Shown here: positions 6,699 through 15,094 of the stretch, one piece after another
Position numbering within the stretch: the first letter of the stretch is position 1
Layout: every line of letters begins with the position of its first letter
Origin: a virus
Virus record (IMG/VR): IMGVR_UViG_3300044641_007032
Span: 1 to 23,971 of that record
DNA: 23,971 bases
Strand: one strand, 5' to 3'
Program-made: the position numbers and the translations under genes
Notes under the pieces: model-generated
Database searches by the model: none
What the model saw: only the letters and a program-made list of their open reading frames with translations
What the model was told of the DNA's origin: nothing

Positions 6699-7750
6699 AA
6701 ATTGGTGTTTACGCACTGGCGAAGAACGAGGCGGCAAACGTGCCGGCGTGGGAATCGTCCTGCCGCGAGGCGGACGTTCGCGTCGTCACCGACACCGGCT
6801 CGGCCGACAATACGGCAGAGCTGCTCGCCCAGGCGGGCGTCACGGTCGCCCGCGGCTGCCCTATGCCGTGGCGATGGGACGACGCCCACAACCTATCGCT
6901 TTTCCACCTGCCTGCCGACGTGGACGTGTGCGTCCGGCTCGACCTCGACGAAGTGTTTGACCCAGGCTGGCGGGAGGCCATAGAGGCCGATTGGCAGGCC
7001 GACACGACACGGCTCCGCTACTGGTATCACTGGTCGGATAGCGTCAAGTTTCTGTGCGACCGCGTTCATTCCCGCAGCGGCTATCGGTGGCAGGGAGCGA
7101 CGCACGAGGGGCTTGTCTGCTGGTCCGGCGAGGACCGACAAGCGATGAGCGATCGGCTGCGAATTCGCCATCATCGCCAGCCGGGAAAGCGGCATAGCAC
7201 GGACCTCACGCTTTTGAGGCAGGCCGTCAAGGAAAACCCGCTGGACAGCCGGATGCTCTGGTATCTGGCGAGGGAGCTGGACTACGCACGCGACCCAGAA
7301 GCCTTTGAGGCGTGGCAGCGTTACCTGCGGATGCCTGGAGGCAATCCAACGGAACGAGCGTATGCGTGCCGGATGCTCGCCAACATCGAGAAGGACAAAG
7401 CAAAGCGGCACCTGCTGACAGCCATCCTTGAAAGCCCGCTCGAGCCCGAGGCGTTTGTCGCGTTCGCGGAAATGGCCTATCGCATGGAGGATTGGGTGAG
7501 CTGCCTCTACTACGCTCGCCAAGCCTGTTCGTGCCCGGCCGGATCGCAGACCCACGCGAGCGACCCGCGGGCCTACGGAGAGCTGGCCCCAGACCTGGCA
7601 AGCGTCGCCGCTGCTCGCCTTGGGCGGGACGCGGAGGCATTGGCGTTTGCCCGCGAGGCCGTGAGGCGGTGCCCGAGCGATCCACGCCTTGTCGGCAATA
7701 TGGCTGTCCTGGAACGTAAGGCTACGGAGGTCGGCCCAAAGGCCGCGTGA
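6695..7750 (+). CDS. Family 2-type glycosyltransferase with C-terminal TPR-like repeats
   Basis: A 351-residue protein. The N-terminal GT-A fold shows YALAKNE, then VTDTGSADNT (residues 31-40) for nucleotide-sugar binding, and LDLDE with the metal-binding DxD at 83-85. HxGxxH-like and WQGATHEG blocks follow. The C-terminal half (about residues 165-350) is helical, with TPR-like pairs such as AEMAYRMEDWVSCLYYARQA and ARLGRDAEALAFAREAVRRC. Such GT2-TPR proteins occur in phages and bacteria and transfer sugars to proteins or surface glycans. The position next to tail genes suggests glycosylation of virion proteins or of host receptors. Confidence 0.82.
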   Translation: MKIGVYALAKNEAANVPAWESSCREADVRVVTDTGSADNTAELLAQAGVTVARGCPMPWRWDDAHNLSLFHLPADVDVCVRLDLDEVFDPGWREAIEADWQADTTRLRYWYHWSDSVKFLCDRVHSRSGYRWQGATHEGLVCWSGEDRQAMSDRLRIRHHRQPGKRHSTDLTLLRQAVKENPLDSRMLWYLARELDYARDPEAFEAWQRYLRMPGGNPTERAYACRMLANIEKDKAKRHLLTAILESPLEPEAFVAFAEMAYRMEDWVSCLYYARQACSCPAGSQTHASDPRAYGELAPDLASVAAARLGRDAEALAFAREAVRRCPSDPRLVGNMAVLERKATEVGPKAA

Positions 7751-7751
7751 A

Positions 7752-8219
7752 ATGGGAAGCATTGCCGTTGAGATTGCCGACGCCCTTGCGGCCGGCCTTT
7801 CTGCTTACACCTTCTCCGAACCATACGAGTCGATTACAGCCGTCCGCAGCTACGTCCCTGACTACGAGGCGACCGAGCTAAAGACGCTCAAGGTGTCGGT
7901 TGTCCCTGGACCGGTCGAGACGGAGCGTGCCAGCCGCGGGCAAGAGCTTTTTACGCAGCAGGTTTCTGTCGTCATCGGAAAGCTCGTCGACGGCACGAAC
8001 GAAGACATCGACGCCCTCACGCTCTTGGGCCAAGAGATCATCGACGCGATCCGGTCTGAGGTGCTCGTCACGACAGGAATGCCGGAGGAAGCCCACTACT
8101 TCGCGGCCTCGATGGAAGTGCAGTTTGATCGCGACTCCCTGACGAAACGGAGAATTTTCCTCGCCCAGATCGACGTCACATACCGCGTACCGCGGCCTCG
8201 CATCGAGGCACAGGAGTAG
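7752..8219 (+). CDS. Tail terminator/completion-like protein
   Basis: A 155-residue protein beginning MGSIAVEIADALAAG. It has the layout of tail completion proteins: an N-terminal helix, a beta-rich middle with KVSVVPG and QQVSVVIG strands, helices around NEDIDALTLLGQEIIDAI, and a final strand RRIFLAQIDVTYRV. It would cap or finish the tail tube at the head end. It starts 1 nt after the glycosyltransferase stop and precedes the neck-type gene, the usual order in siphoviruses. Assignment is by pattern and position. Confidence 0.65.
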   Translation: MGSIAVEIADALAAGLSAYTFSEPYESITAVRSYVPDYEATELKTLKVSVVPGPVETERASRGQELFTQQVSVVIGKLVDGTNEDIDALTLLGQEIIDAIRSEVLVTTGMPEEAHYFAASMEVQFDRDSLTKRRIFLAQIDVTYRVPRPRIEAQE

Positions 8220-8224
8220 CACTC

Positions 8225-8998
8225 ATGGTTGCTTTTATCCCGCACGCCGGGAATGTCTTGCTGCCAGGTGGCGGCCGATTCCGAATTCCAGGCGTGGCGT
8301 TTCGCGTGAACGTCAACATGTTCTTCGATAGGTCTGAAGTGAAGTCCGCGTTGACGCAAATGGAATACAAGGGGCTGTCAAAAGCCTCGATGCGAATCAA
8401 GGACTACGCGAGGAAATCCATCAAAAAGATGGGCCGCGCTCGACCCCCGCTAAAGGTCATGAAGCAGAATCCCGGCGTTCCTCTTACCGCCATTGCGGCG
8501 ATGCCTGGAATCAGCTCTCGGACGCGAAAGGCCGTGATTGACAGGATACGTGAGATCAAGACAAAGCCGCCGTCGCCGCCAGGGACGCCGCCGCATACGC
8601 ACGTTCCGTTCAGCCACATGCTCGGCTTTCGCAGAAATCTCTGGAATTTCTACGACGCCACGACGCATTCCGCCGTTGTCGGGCCCAGCCGGAAAGGGCG
8701 GATGATTCCCTATCTGCACGAGTTCGGCGGGACGGTGCAGCTCAAGACGTGGGTCTGGAGGCCAAAGTGGCAGCGGATGAAAAGCCCCATCATCTGGAAG
8801 CGTGCGGTCGGAGATCGGCCCAAGAATCCCAACCGCTGGATGGTCGCCGATGGCACCGAAACAGTCCGCTACCCAGAGCGGCCGTATATGTACCCCGCCA
8901 TGCTCAAGGCGATCGCCAGAGGCGACCTGGCAAAAGCGTTTGGGGGGCAGTTTGCCGTATCCCAAAGGAGCCGGGGAGTCTCCATTTCCGGCCGATAG
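8225..8998 (+). CDS. Neck/tail protein, HK97 gp10-like
   Basis: A 257-residue basic protein. Near the C-terminus it has IPYLHEFGGTV, then RYPERPYMYPAMLKAIARG, matching the 'hEfG...RP f.r PAl' ending of HK97 gp10 and phage virion-morphogenesis proteins, which join head and tail. The size is larger than typical gp10 (about 150 residues). The gene sits directly before the tube genes. The last bases of the gene lie just upstream of the promoter-like element at 9006. Confidence 0.6.
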   Translation: MVAFIPHAGNVLLPGGGRFRIPGVAFRVNVNMFFDRSEVKSALTQMEYKGLSKASMRIKDYARKSIKKMGRARPPLKVMKQNPGVPLTAIAAMPGISSRTRKAVIDRIREIKTKPPSPPGTPPHTHVPFSHMLGFRRNLWNFYDATTHSAVVGPSRKGRMIPYLHEFGGTVQLKTWVWRPKWQRMKSPIIWKRAVGDRPKNPNRWMVADGTETVRYPERPYMYPAMLKAIARGDLAKAFGGQFAVSQRSRGVSISGR

Positions 8999-9005
8999 CC
9001 TAGTG

Positions 9006-9022
9006 GTATACTTACGTACAGG
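9006..9022 (+). promoter_or_regulatory. Candidate promoter of tail tube genes
   Basis: GTATACT at 9006-9012, followed by ACGTACAGG at 9014-9022, repeats the element found at 606-627. TG lies one base upstream of TATACT, giving an extended -10-like form. Transcription would lead into the gene at 9063, which has CAGGAGC as ribosome binding site. Confidence 0.45.
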
Positions 9023-9062
9023 CACCTAGTTTGCCCGTCACACGCGCAGGAGCACCGCACAC

Positions 9063-9446
9063 ATGCCCGCTGTTTCACACAGGTATTTCCTCGGCAAAAA
9101 CGGAAACTTCACGTTCTCAAATGGCATCGACAACAAGGACGTCAAGACCGTCACGATCAATCAAGACACGGCTGCCGAGGCGGACGTGACGACTCGCGGG
9201 AGTGGCGACGAGCAGGAGTTCGCGTTCGTCCGCAAAAACACGACGATTGAAGTCACCGTTCTGGATCACTCGTGTTCAGTTGGCGAGACAGGAACGATTA
9301 CTCACTACATTGCGACCGGGGCCTCTGGGCCGACGATCCCGACCGGGGTGTACCAGGTCATGTCGATCAGCCAGCCAGAGGAGCTTGACGGTGCCGTGGA
9401 GTTCACGGTCAGTCTGCGGAAGACGCCGAGCACGACCGGCGCCTAA
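9063..9446 (+). CDS. Tail tube-like protein 1
   Basis: A 127-residue beta-rich protein containing RYFLGKNGNFTF, then VKTVTINQD, TTIEVTVLDH and AVEFTVSLRKT. Its size, beta composition and position before the G/GT chaperones fit a major tail tube protein. It resembles the next gene product in the N-terminal half (RYxLGK...F at the start, alternating strands and an EAD/EYD turn), suggesting duplication. It has its own promoter-like sequence, consistent with high expression. Confidence 0.6.
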   Translation: MPAVSHRYFLGKNGNFTFSNGIDNKDVKTVTINQDTAAEADVTTRGSGDEQEFAFVRKNTTIEVTVLDHSCSVGETGTITHYIATGASGPTIPTGVYQVMSISQPEELDGAVEFTVSLRKTPSTTGA

Positions 9447-9459
9447 TCGGAGATAGCCC

Positions 9460-9837
9460 GTGCCAGGCGAGCGATACGTTCTGGGCAAGAAGTGCACGTT
9501 TTCCATTGACGGCGTCTTGCTCAAGGGTGTTCGCGACATTGGCGTTCGGCGGACCGTGAGCGAGTACGACGCGACAGGGTACGGCCACACGGAGGGCTCG
9601 ACCGTAGTCGTGCGCCGGTCGTGGGAGATCGACGTCGAGGTTGTCCGGCCGGATGAAATCAAGAAGTTTGTCGATGCGGAGGCAGGGAAGGGTGTCGTCA
9701 CCGTGGCGACCGAGAAGGGAATGCGGTCCGTCTCGAGGGATTTCATGGTGTGCGACAGCGACGTTAGCGAGCCGCTCGACGACGTCGTTCGGGCCCGGTT
9801 CACGCTGAAGCAGTGGATGCACGGGAAAGACGCATGA
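9460..9837 (+). CDS. Tail tube-like protein 2 (paralogue)
   Basis: GTG start at 9460. This 125-residue protein shares with the preceding gene product the opening RYVLGKKCTFSID and strand pattern (VRDIGVRRT, SWEIDVEVVRP). The C-terminus, RARFTLKQWMHGKDA, is also strand-forming. The GTG start and lack of a strong ribosome binding site differ from the first copy. It may be a minor tube component or a second tube layer. The stop overlaps the chaperone gene as ATGA. Confidence 0.6.
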   Translation: MPGERYVLGKKCTFSIDGVLLKGVRDIGVRRTVSEYDATGYGHTEGSTVVVRRSWEIDVEVVRPDEIKKFVDAEAGKGVVTVATEKGMRSVSRDFMVCDSDVSEPLDDVVRARFTLKQWMHGKDA

Positions 9838-10391
9838 AGACGTTCCGCGACATAAACGGAACAACGTGGGACATCGTTGGCACGCTTGGGGTCTACGAGC
9901 GAGTGAGGAGCGAGACGGGTGTTGACCTGCTCGACCTGCCGACGACACAGGCGAGCCTCGCGCAACTGGGCGACCCGTTTACCCTTGGCCGCGTGCTCTA
10001 CCAACTGTGCTCGGCTCAGGCAGAGGCCCGCGGCGTCTCGCCGGAGAAGTTCTACGACCTGTTTAACGCAGACGTGCTCCACGAGGCATCGACCGCGATT
10101 CTGGAGGAAGTGATTTTTTTTTGCCGGAAAGAGATGAGGCCGGCACTGCAGATGGCTCTGGACAAGGCGAAGGAGGCCGACCGGAAGATGGTCGAGATGG
10201 TCACGGCCAAGATGGGCGACCTCGAGCTGGAGATGGATCAAGCTCTGGAAAGCCTCCAAACCTCTACCGGGTCTGCTACGAGCTTGCGGGCATCATCGGC
10301 GTCCACCCAGGGCAGTGGACGCTCCGCGGCCTCGTCTGGGCGGCAAACGCCGCGCAGAAGGAGCGGTGGGGCCACACCAGCACGCTCGTAG
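9834..10391 (+). CDS. Tail assembly chaperone G
   Basis: A 185-residue product starting MKTFRDINGTTWDIVGTLGVYERV. The first 140 residues form helices with good coding character up to about position 10258 (for example EEVIFFCRKEMRPALQMALDK). After that the frame becomes Ser/Thr/Arg-rich and looks non-coding until a TAG at 10389. The next functional domain lies in the -1 frame. Size and place between tube and tape measure match the lambda gpG family, which chaperones the tape measure protein. Confidence 0.65.
   Translation: MKTFRDINGTTWDIVGTLGVYERVRSETGVDLLDLPTTQASLAQLGDPFTLGRVLYQLCSAQAEARGVSPEKFYDLFNADVLHEASTAILEEVIFFCRKEMRPALQMALDKAKEADRKMVEMVTAKMGDLELEMDQALESLQTSTGSATSLRASSASTQGSGRSAASSGRQTPRRRSGGATPARS
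10114..10122 (+). promoter_or_regulatory. Candidate -1 ribosomal frameshift site (T9 run)
   Basis: Nine consecutive T residues lie inside the G gene. In the G frame this contains T TTT TTT in the correct phase (10115-10121) for a classic -1 slip. The -1 frame is open from here to 10528 and carries the T-like domain. No other in-phase heptamer of the XXXYYYZ type is visible up to 10270. Confidence 0.45.
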
Positions 10392-10528
10392 CGCAGCACT
10401 ATTCAATCCACAGGGATCCCAAGAAACGACGCGAGCCATACTCGCCAAACGAGTTCAACCCTTTCTACGTGCCGCCGCCCCCAAAGCCGCTCACGCAGGA
10501 AATGATGGACGAGCTTTTCAAGGACTAG
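10121..10528 (+). CDS. Tail assembly chaperone T-like domain, expressed as GT fusion
   Basis: The frame has no ATG or GTG; only a TTG inside the T9 run could start it, so expression by -1 frameshift from G is likely. The convincing domain begins near position 10259: NLYRVCYELAGIIGVHPGQWTLRGLVWAANAAQKERWGHTS, ending with EFNPFYVPPPPKPLTQEMMDELFKD. The stretch between 10121 and 10258 is Gly/Asp/Arg-rich, either a linker or a shadow of the G frame. Together with G it would make a product of about 231 residues. It directly precedes the tape measure gene. Confidence 0.6.
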   Translation: MPERDEAGTADGSGQGEGGRPEDGRDGHGQDGRPRAGDGSSSGKPPNLYRVCYELAGIIGVHPGQWTLRGLVWAANAAQKERWGHTSTLVAQHYSIHRDPKKRREPYSPNEFNPFYVPPPPKPLTQEMMDELFKD

Positions 10529-10531
10529 CCA

Positions 10532-12865
10532 ATGTCGTCAGCCGCAGGGGTCCGCGCAGGCGGGGCCTTCATCGAAATTTTTGCGAAGGACGGCCAATTC
10601 CAGCAGGCGATGCTGAGGGTCCAGGGCAAGCTCAAGGCCGTCGGCAGGATGATGCAGCAGATGGGGACGATGCTCTCCCTCGCCGGGACTGCGATCGGCG
10701 TGCCGATGGTACTCGCCGCGAGGCAGGCTGCCACGTTTGAAGACGCCTTGCTCGGTATGAAAGCCGCGGCCGGCCTGACGGACAAGCAGGTTCAGCAGTT
10801 GGCGGACGAGGCTCTGCGGCTTTCAAAGGCAATGGGAATTGACCCCGCCAAGATCGCAAATGCGTTTCTGGAGCTTACGAAGGCCGGCATGTCGGTCGAG
10901 GACGTTTTGGCAGGCGCCGGCCGGTCGGCCGTGGAATTCGCACGGGTGTCTGGCGTCGAGATGAAGGACGCCGCCGAGTTTATGAAGGTGGCGATGAACA
11001 CGTTCGGCATCTCGGCGAAGGATGCCGTCGACACGCTTTCCGCGGCGGCGGACGCCAGCGAAACGTCGATCGCTGCGATGGTCGAATCGTTTTCTCAGGT
11101 TGGTTCGGCAGGAAAAACATTTGACCAGACGCTATTCGGCGTCGCGCAGGCGATGGCGGCCCTCGCGAAGTACGGCATCTCGGGCGAGGAGGCCGGAACG
11201 GCGATCAAGACGCTACTCACAAAGCTCGTGGCCCCGACGGGCGAGGCCCACGAGGCCTTGGCGACATTGGGCCTGTCGGTGCGAGACTTTCGCGATGAGG
11301 CCGGGAAGCTGCTTCCGATCGCCCAGATCGCCGGGGTATTCGAAAAAGCGCTATCCAAGATGGGAGGCAACGCCGAGGACGTGATGATGGCCCAGGCGGC
11401 CCTCGTCGACGTGTTTGAGCAACGCGGCATCAAGGTCATCGGGGCGTTCGCGGACCTCGGCGAGAAGGGGTTTGAAGACATCGCGGCCGCCATGGAGGGC
11501 AACCTGCCAGTGGCGGCGAAGTTCGAGATCATGATGAGCGGCATCACCGGAGGATTTGAGAGGCTTTTTGCGGCGACGAAACGTCTATCCATCGCGTTCG
11601 CCGGTGCCCTTGGAAGCTCCGTATCGTCTGTCGTGAGCGGCATCGTCAAGGTGATGGATTTCATTTCTCAACTCATCGCGAAGTTTCCCATACTGAGCAA
11701 AGTGGCCGCCGGCGCTGCTGCCGTTTTGATCGGCCTAGGCGCTGCCTTGATCGTCGTGGGTCTAGGCTTGCGCGTTGTTGGGGTTGCCATCGCGGCGATT
11801 ACGAGCCCGATAGGAATTGTGGTCGCGGCTGTTGGCGGCCTTTTGGCGGTGGCCTACAAGCTGTCGCCGGCGTTCAAAGAAGCCGTCGATTCAATCATGG
11901 CGGCGTTTGCGAAGCTGGATATTGGCCTAGCCTTCCAGCAGATCAACGTCACCATTGCCATTGCACTTACTCGCATGGCGAAATTGTTTCACGTCACATT
12001 TGCCGGCGTCATGGCACGCGCCAGCGAAATGGTCGATTTCATCGTCGACCAGGTAAACAGAGCCGCGAACCAACTCAACAGATTAGTGGGCGGCAACGGA
12101 AACGAGTTTCCAGTGCTCGGCAGGGATGGTCGCCAAAAGCGAGCAGACGACCGACGCAAAGCTATCGAGGACCTCGGCAAGAAATACGACGATACCGTCC
12201 GCGAGCTGCGAGCCGAGTTGGCAGACGCCAAAAGAAAGGCGAATCGGCAGCCGGACCCAGCGCCGGCCGCCGAGGGTAACGACGCGAGGAGAGACAGGTT
12301 CCGCAAGCCGCTCGGTGGTCCAGGTGCAATGACGAAAGCCGACCCGATCGCGTCTCTTGGCACGTTCGCCAGCTCCATGCTCGGCCAGCTCGGCATCGGG
12401 CCGAAAATTGACATTCGCGAAAGGGCTGCCAAGGCACAAGAAAAGGCCGCGGACGCGATGAAGGGCCTCAATGACCGCATCGGCGGCTTCCTGGACGAGA
12501 TGAAGAAGCGAGTCGGCGACCGGCAGCCTAGCGGTGCGACCATCGACACGACGAAGGGCGACGTAAACAAGACTCCAGAGATGCAGGCCGACCCCAGCAA
12601 GCTGCCGTGGTGGGCACCGCAATCAGAGTTCGAAAAGCTCAACAAGGGGCCTGGTGGCGGGATGAGGCTGGAGGACGCCATCGAGCAGCTCAAGGTGTCG
12701 CCCAGGGCAGGCTACGGCAACGAGCCACCTAAGCCTCCGCTAGACAAAACGAGCAAAGACATGGTTTCGGCGAGCGAGCAGACGGCGGCCGCTATGCAGC
12801 GTGCAGTCGATTACCTCTCAAAAATCTACGAGCAAACAAAACGAGGTGGCGTCGCGTTCGCGTGA
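10532..12865 (+). CDS. Tail tape measure protein
   Basis: A 777-residue protein, the longest in the window. The N-terminal part carries the TP901/PhageMin tail pattern (MGTMLSLAGTAIGVPMVLAARQAATFEDALLGMKAAAGL, then repeated helices with MAKYGISGEEAGTAIKTLLTKL-like blocks). A long hydrophobic region (about residues 390-446) could insert into the host membrane during injection. The C-terminal third is charged, helical and Lys/Asp/Pro-rich. By the usual rule of about 1.5 Angstrom per residue, the tail would be roughly 115 nm. The position after G/GT is standard. Confidence 0.88.
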   Translation: MSSAAGVRAGGAFIEIFAKDGQFQQAMLRVQGKLKAVGRMMQQMGTMLSLAGTAIGVPMVLAARQAATFEDALLGMKAAAGLTDKQVQQLADEALRLSKAMGIDPAKIANAFLELTKAGMSVEDVLAGAGRSAVEFARVSGVEMKDAAEFMKVAMNTFGISAKDAVDTLSAAADASETSIAAMVESFSQVGSAGKTFDQTLFGVAQAMAALAKYGISGEEAGTAIKTLLTKLVAPTGEAHEALATLGLSVRDFRDEAGKLLPIAQIAGVFEKALSKMGGNAEDVMMAQAALVDVFEQRGIKVIGAFADLGEKGFEDIAAAMEGNLPVAAKFEIMMSGITGGFERLFAATKRLSIAFAGALGSSVSSVVSGIVKVMDFISQLIAKFPILSKVAAGAAAVLIGLGAALIVVGLGLRVVGVAIAAITSPIGIVVAAVGGLLAVAYKLSPAFKEAVDSIMAAFAKLDIGLAFQQINVTIAIALTRMAKLFHVTFAGVMARASEMVDFIVDQVNRAANQLNRLVGGNGNEFPVLGRDGRQKRADDRRKAIEDLGKKYDDTVRELRAELADAKRKANRQPDPAPAAEGNDARRDRFRKPLGGPGAMTKADPIASLGTFASSMLGQLGIGPKIDIRERAAKAQEKAADAMKGLNDRIGGFLDEMKKRVGDRQPSGATIDTTKGDVNKTPEMQADPSKLPWWAPQSEFEKLNKGPGGGMRLEDAIEQLKVSPRAGYGNEPPKPPLDKTSKDMVSASEQTAAAMQRAVDYLSKIYEQTKRGGVAFA

Positions 12866-12874
12866 CCGAGGGCA

Positions 12875-13786
12875 ATGGCAATTCCAGACGTCATCGAGCT
12901 GTTTGATTCTGGCACCGGATCGCTCACGCGATCGGACGATGGCACGTTCTCGCGAGAGGTCAGCCTGCGATGGCTGCTGAAAGACATCCCGAACTACGCC
13001 GCCGCTGAAGCGAAGGGTCGGCAGCAAGCGCCGGACGCATGGGCCGGGCACTTCAGATCCAGGCTCGACGTCCAGCCTCTTGGTTCCGGCTGGTGGCTTG
13101 CCACCGCCGTGTACGCGACTCCAACAGCGAATGATGGCAACCAGCAAGAAGGCGGCGAAGGAGAGCTTTTCCCGGCCAGTGTGGCGTTCGACACGACCGG
13201 AGGCACGGAGCACATCACGCAGGCCTACTACGACGGGGATGCGGAGTGGGGAGGCGAGGAGCGGTTCGCGAGAGAAGGCCAAGCTCCAGAGATGGAGGGG
13301 GCCATCAATGTCAACGGCGACCAGGTCAACGGCATTGATATCGTGGTCCCGGTTTTCAACTTCACCGAGACCTGGACGATTCCTGCCGCGTATATGACCG
13401 CGACCTTTGTGAATGCGCTCTATTCGTTGACCGGGAAGATTAATAACGCACGGTTTCGCGTCTTCAATCGTGGAGAGTGCCTGTTCATGGGTGCTCGAGG
13501 AGAAATGGCGAGGGGGGACTTCAAGGCCGTCATCACGTTTTCGTTCGCCGCTCGCCCAAACGAGGAAAACAAAAAGATTGGTCGCATCGACGGCATCTTT
13601 AAGGGTGGGTGGGACTATTTGTGGGTCTGGTACGAGGACACAACCGACAACGCGAACCTCATCAAGCGTCCGAAATATGTCTACGTCGACAAAATTTACG
13701 GCGAGGGGGATTTCTCTCGGCTTGGAATCGGAACGAATTTTCCGCAGCTTTACGTCCCGTCGCCGACAGGGCCAGCAATCACGTAA
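12875..13786 (+). CDS. Probable tail protein (303 aa)
   Basis: The protein begins MAIPDVIELFDSGTGSLTRSDDGTFSREVSLRWLL and is beta-rich and acidic. It contains VNGDQVNGIDIVVPVFNFTETWTIP and a C-terminal strand set (YVYVDKIYGEGDF). It lies nine bases after the tape measure gene, where distal-tail and baseplate genes normally lie. I do not recognise a named family. No enzymatic motif is visible. Confidence 0.55.
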   Translation: MAIPDVIELFDSGTGSLTRSDDGTFSREVSLRWLLKDIPNYAAAEAKGRQQAPDAWAGHFRSRLDVQPLGSGWWLATAVYATPTANDGNQQEGGEGELFPASVAFDTTGGTEHITQAYYDGDAEWGGEERFAREGQAPEMEGAINVNGDQVNGIDIVVPVFNFTETWTIPAAYMTATFVNALYSLTGKINNARFRVFNRGECLFMGARGEMARGDFKAVITFSFAARPNEENKKIGRIDGIFKGGWDYLWVWYEDTTDNANLIKRPKYVYVDKIYGEGDFSRLGIGTNFPQLYVPSPTGPAIT

Positions 13787-13792
13787 TTAACG

Positions 13793-14470
13793 ATGGCCGA
13801 CCCATTCCAGAGAGTGCGACCTGGCGAATCGCTTACGATTCACGCAACGGCGTGGAACAAGCTCGTCGATATGGCGAGGCCAAAAAGCTCGCTTTCGGCA
13901 GATACGTCGGGGTCGTTCTCCTCCCCTTATGTATGGGTCTATGCCAAGAACACGACCGGCGGCACCATTAATCGCTGGGGCGTCATGGCGATCACGGGCG
14001 TCCAGATCACGCCGACTACCTCGAGCGGAGGTGCCACGGCAGAGTTTGAGCGGATGCCTGTCCTCACGGGCGCCGCGATCACTGGCAACGAGACGAAAGA
14101 GCGGTGCGTCGCCGTCGAGCCGATTGAAAACAATAAGGTTGGTCGCGTCGCGATTGCTGGGGCCGTTCAGATTAAGGAAGCGGACCTCTCGAAGCTGCCG
14201 AATGCCAACGTCCTGTGGAAAGATTCCAACTGGGCTTTGGTGCGGCTTGCCGGAAACTCCTTGCTCCGTCTTGGAACGGTTTCCGCGACCTGGAACAAGG
14301 GCTCGAATGCCACCGTGACGCAGCTCAAGGGAGACGGATCGGCATTGTCGCCGACCGTCACGTTCACCGCCACAAACCATTTCGCAACCGTGACGGTCGC
14401 CAGCGGAACAAAAAAGGTTGCGTGCGGCAAGGTTGACGAGACGTGGATTCTGATTGCCGCGGAGTGCTGA
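13793..14470 (+). CDS. Virion-type protein, possibly tail tip or decoration (225 aa)
   Basis: The protein begins MADPFQRVRPGESLTIHATAWNKLVDMARP and is mostly beta strands with Thr-rich segments. IAGAVQIKEADLSKLPNANVLWK suggests a capped beta domain. It overlaps no neighbour; the start lies seven bases after the previous stop. Its size and composition fit a tail or decoration protein. No domain is certain. Confidence 0.5.
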   Translation: MADPFQRVRPGESLTIHATAWNKLVDMARPKSSLSADTSGSFSSPYVWVYAKNTTGGTINRWGVMAITGVQITPTTSSGGATAEFERMPVLTGAAITGNETKERCVAVEPIENNKVGRVAIAGAVQIKEADLSKLPNANVLWKDSNWALVRLAGNSLLRLGTVSATWNKGSNATVTQLKGDGSALSPTVTFTATNHFATVTVASGTKKVACGKVDETWILIAAEC

Positions 14471-14473
14471 ACA

Positions 14474-15094
14474 ATGTCGATGCTGGGGGCTTCCTGCAAC
14501 GCCTGCTGCGACAAGTGCGAGAACCGCAGTTGTTTCTTCGCGGGCGGCCTCGCAGGTCAAACCAACGCCGGCGAGTGCGAGAACAAGGCCGGCTGTCACT
14601 GCGAAACAGACCCAGAGGGCCAGTGCGTTGACCCGAGCGTTCTGGACGAAAACAACGAGCTGACTGTCCCGGTGAACGAGGCGATTCTGCGGGGGTACTG
14701 CTTCTCGTGCCCCAGCAGCGTAGTGTTCTCCATGCTCGCGTCGTTCGAGGCCCCAGGCGGCGGCGGCAGGCCGAGGTCCGAGGCGGCCGCCGAATGGGTC
14801 GAGGGAGTCGCGGCATGGCTGGAAGCGAACGGCTACACAGACGTGCGGTCGTTCAACGTGTTTTGCTCCAAGGGCGGCAGCAGCGAAGAAGAAACCAGTA
14901 ACGTCGTGTGGGTCCGTGCGTGCTGCGACGGCGAATTCTCCCAAGACACGGGCGATTGCTACGACGCCGGCGCTGCGGAGCCTGCTGACAGCTTCAACCT
15001 CGCGCCGCAGGTGCCGGTGCCGGCCGTCGGCAACCCGTGCGCAGGTCTTTTCGCCTATGGAATCCCGCTGTGCGTACCCAACCCGCTTCCCTAG
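14474..15094 (+). CDS. Cysteine-rich virion-associated protein (206 aa)
   Basis: The protein contains 17 cysteines, including CNACCDKC, CENRSC, CHC and the CC pairs near residue 154, with no signal peptide. It is acidic and begins MSMLGASCNACCDKCENRS. The cysteines could bind zinc or form disulfides in a secreted, virion-surface protein. It lies within the tail block between a beta-rich protein and a protein with Cys pairs. No family is recognised. Confidence 0.5.
   Translation: MSMLGASCNACCDKCENRSCFFAGGLAGQTNAGECENKAGCHCETDPEGQCVDPSVLDENNELTVPVNEAILRGYCFSCPSSVVFSMLASFEAPGGGGRPRSEAAAEWVEGVAAWLEANGYTDVRSFNVFCSKGGSSEEETSNVVWVRACCDGEFSQDTGDCYDAGAAEPADSFNLAPQVPVPAVGNPCAGLFAYGIPLCVPNPLP

Noticed and set aside
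6893-7762. 289-residue minus-strand open frame
   Set aside because: Antisense to the glycosyltransferase gene whose motifs are clear.
9276-10259. 327-residue minus-strand open frame
   Set aside because: Lies opposite the tube and chaperone genes and has shadow-type composition.
13787-14944. 385-residue minus-strand open frame
   Set aside because: Lies opposite virion-type genes with better coding character; no domain pattern.
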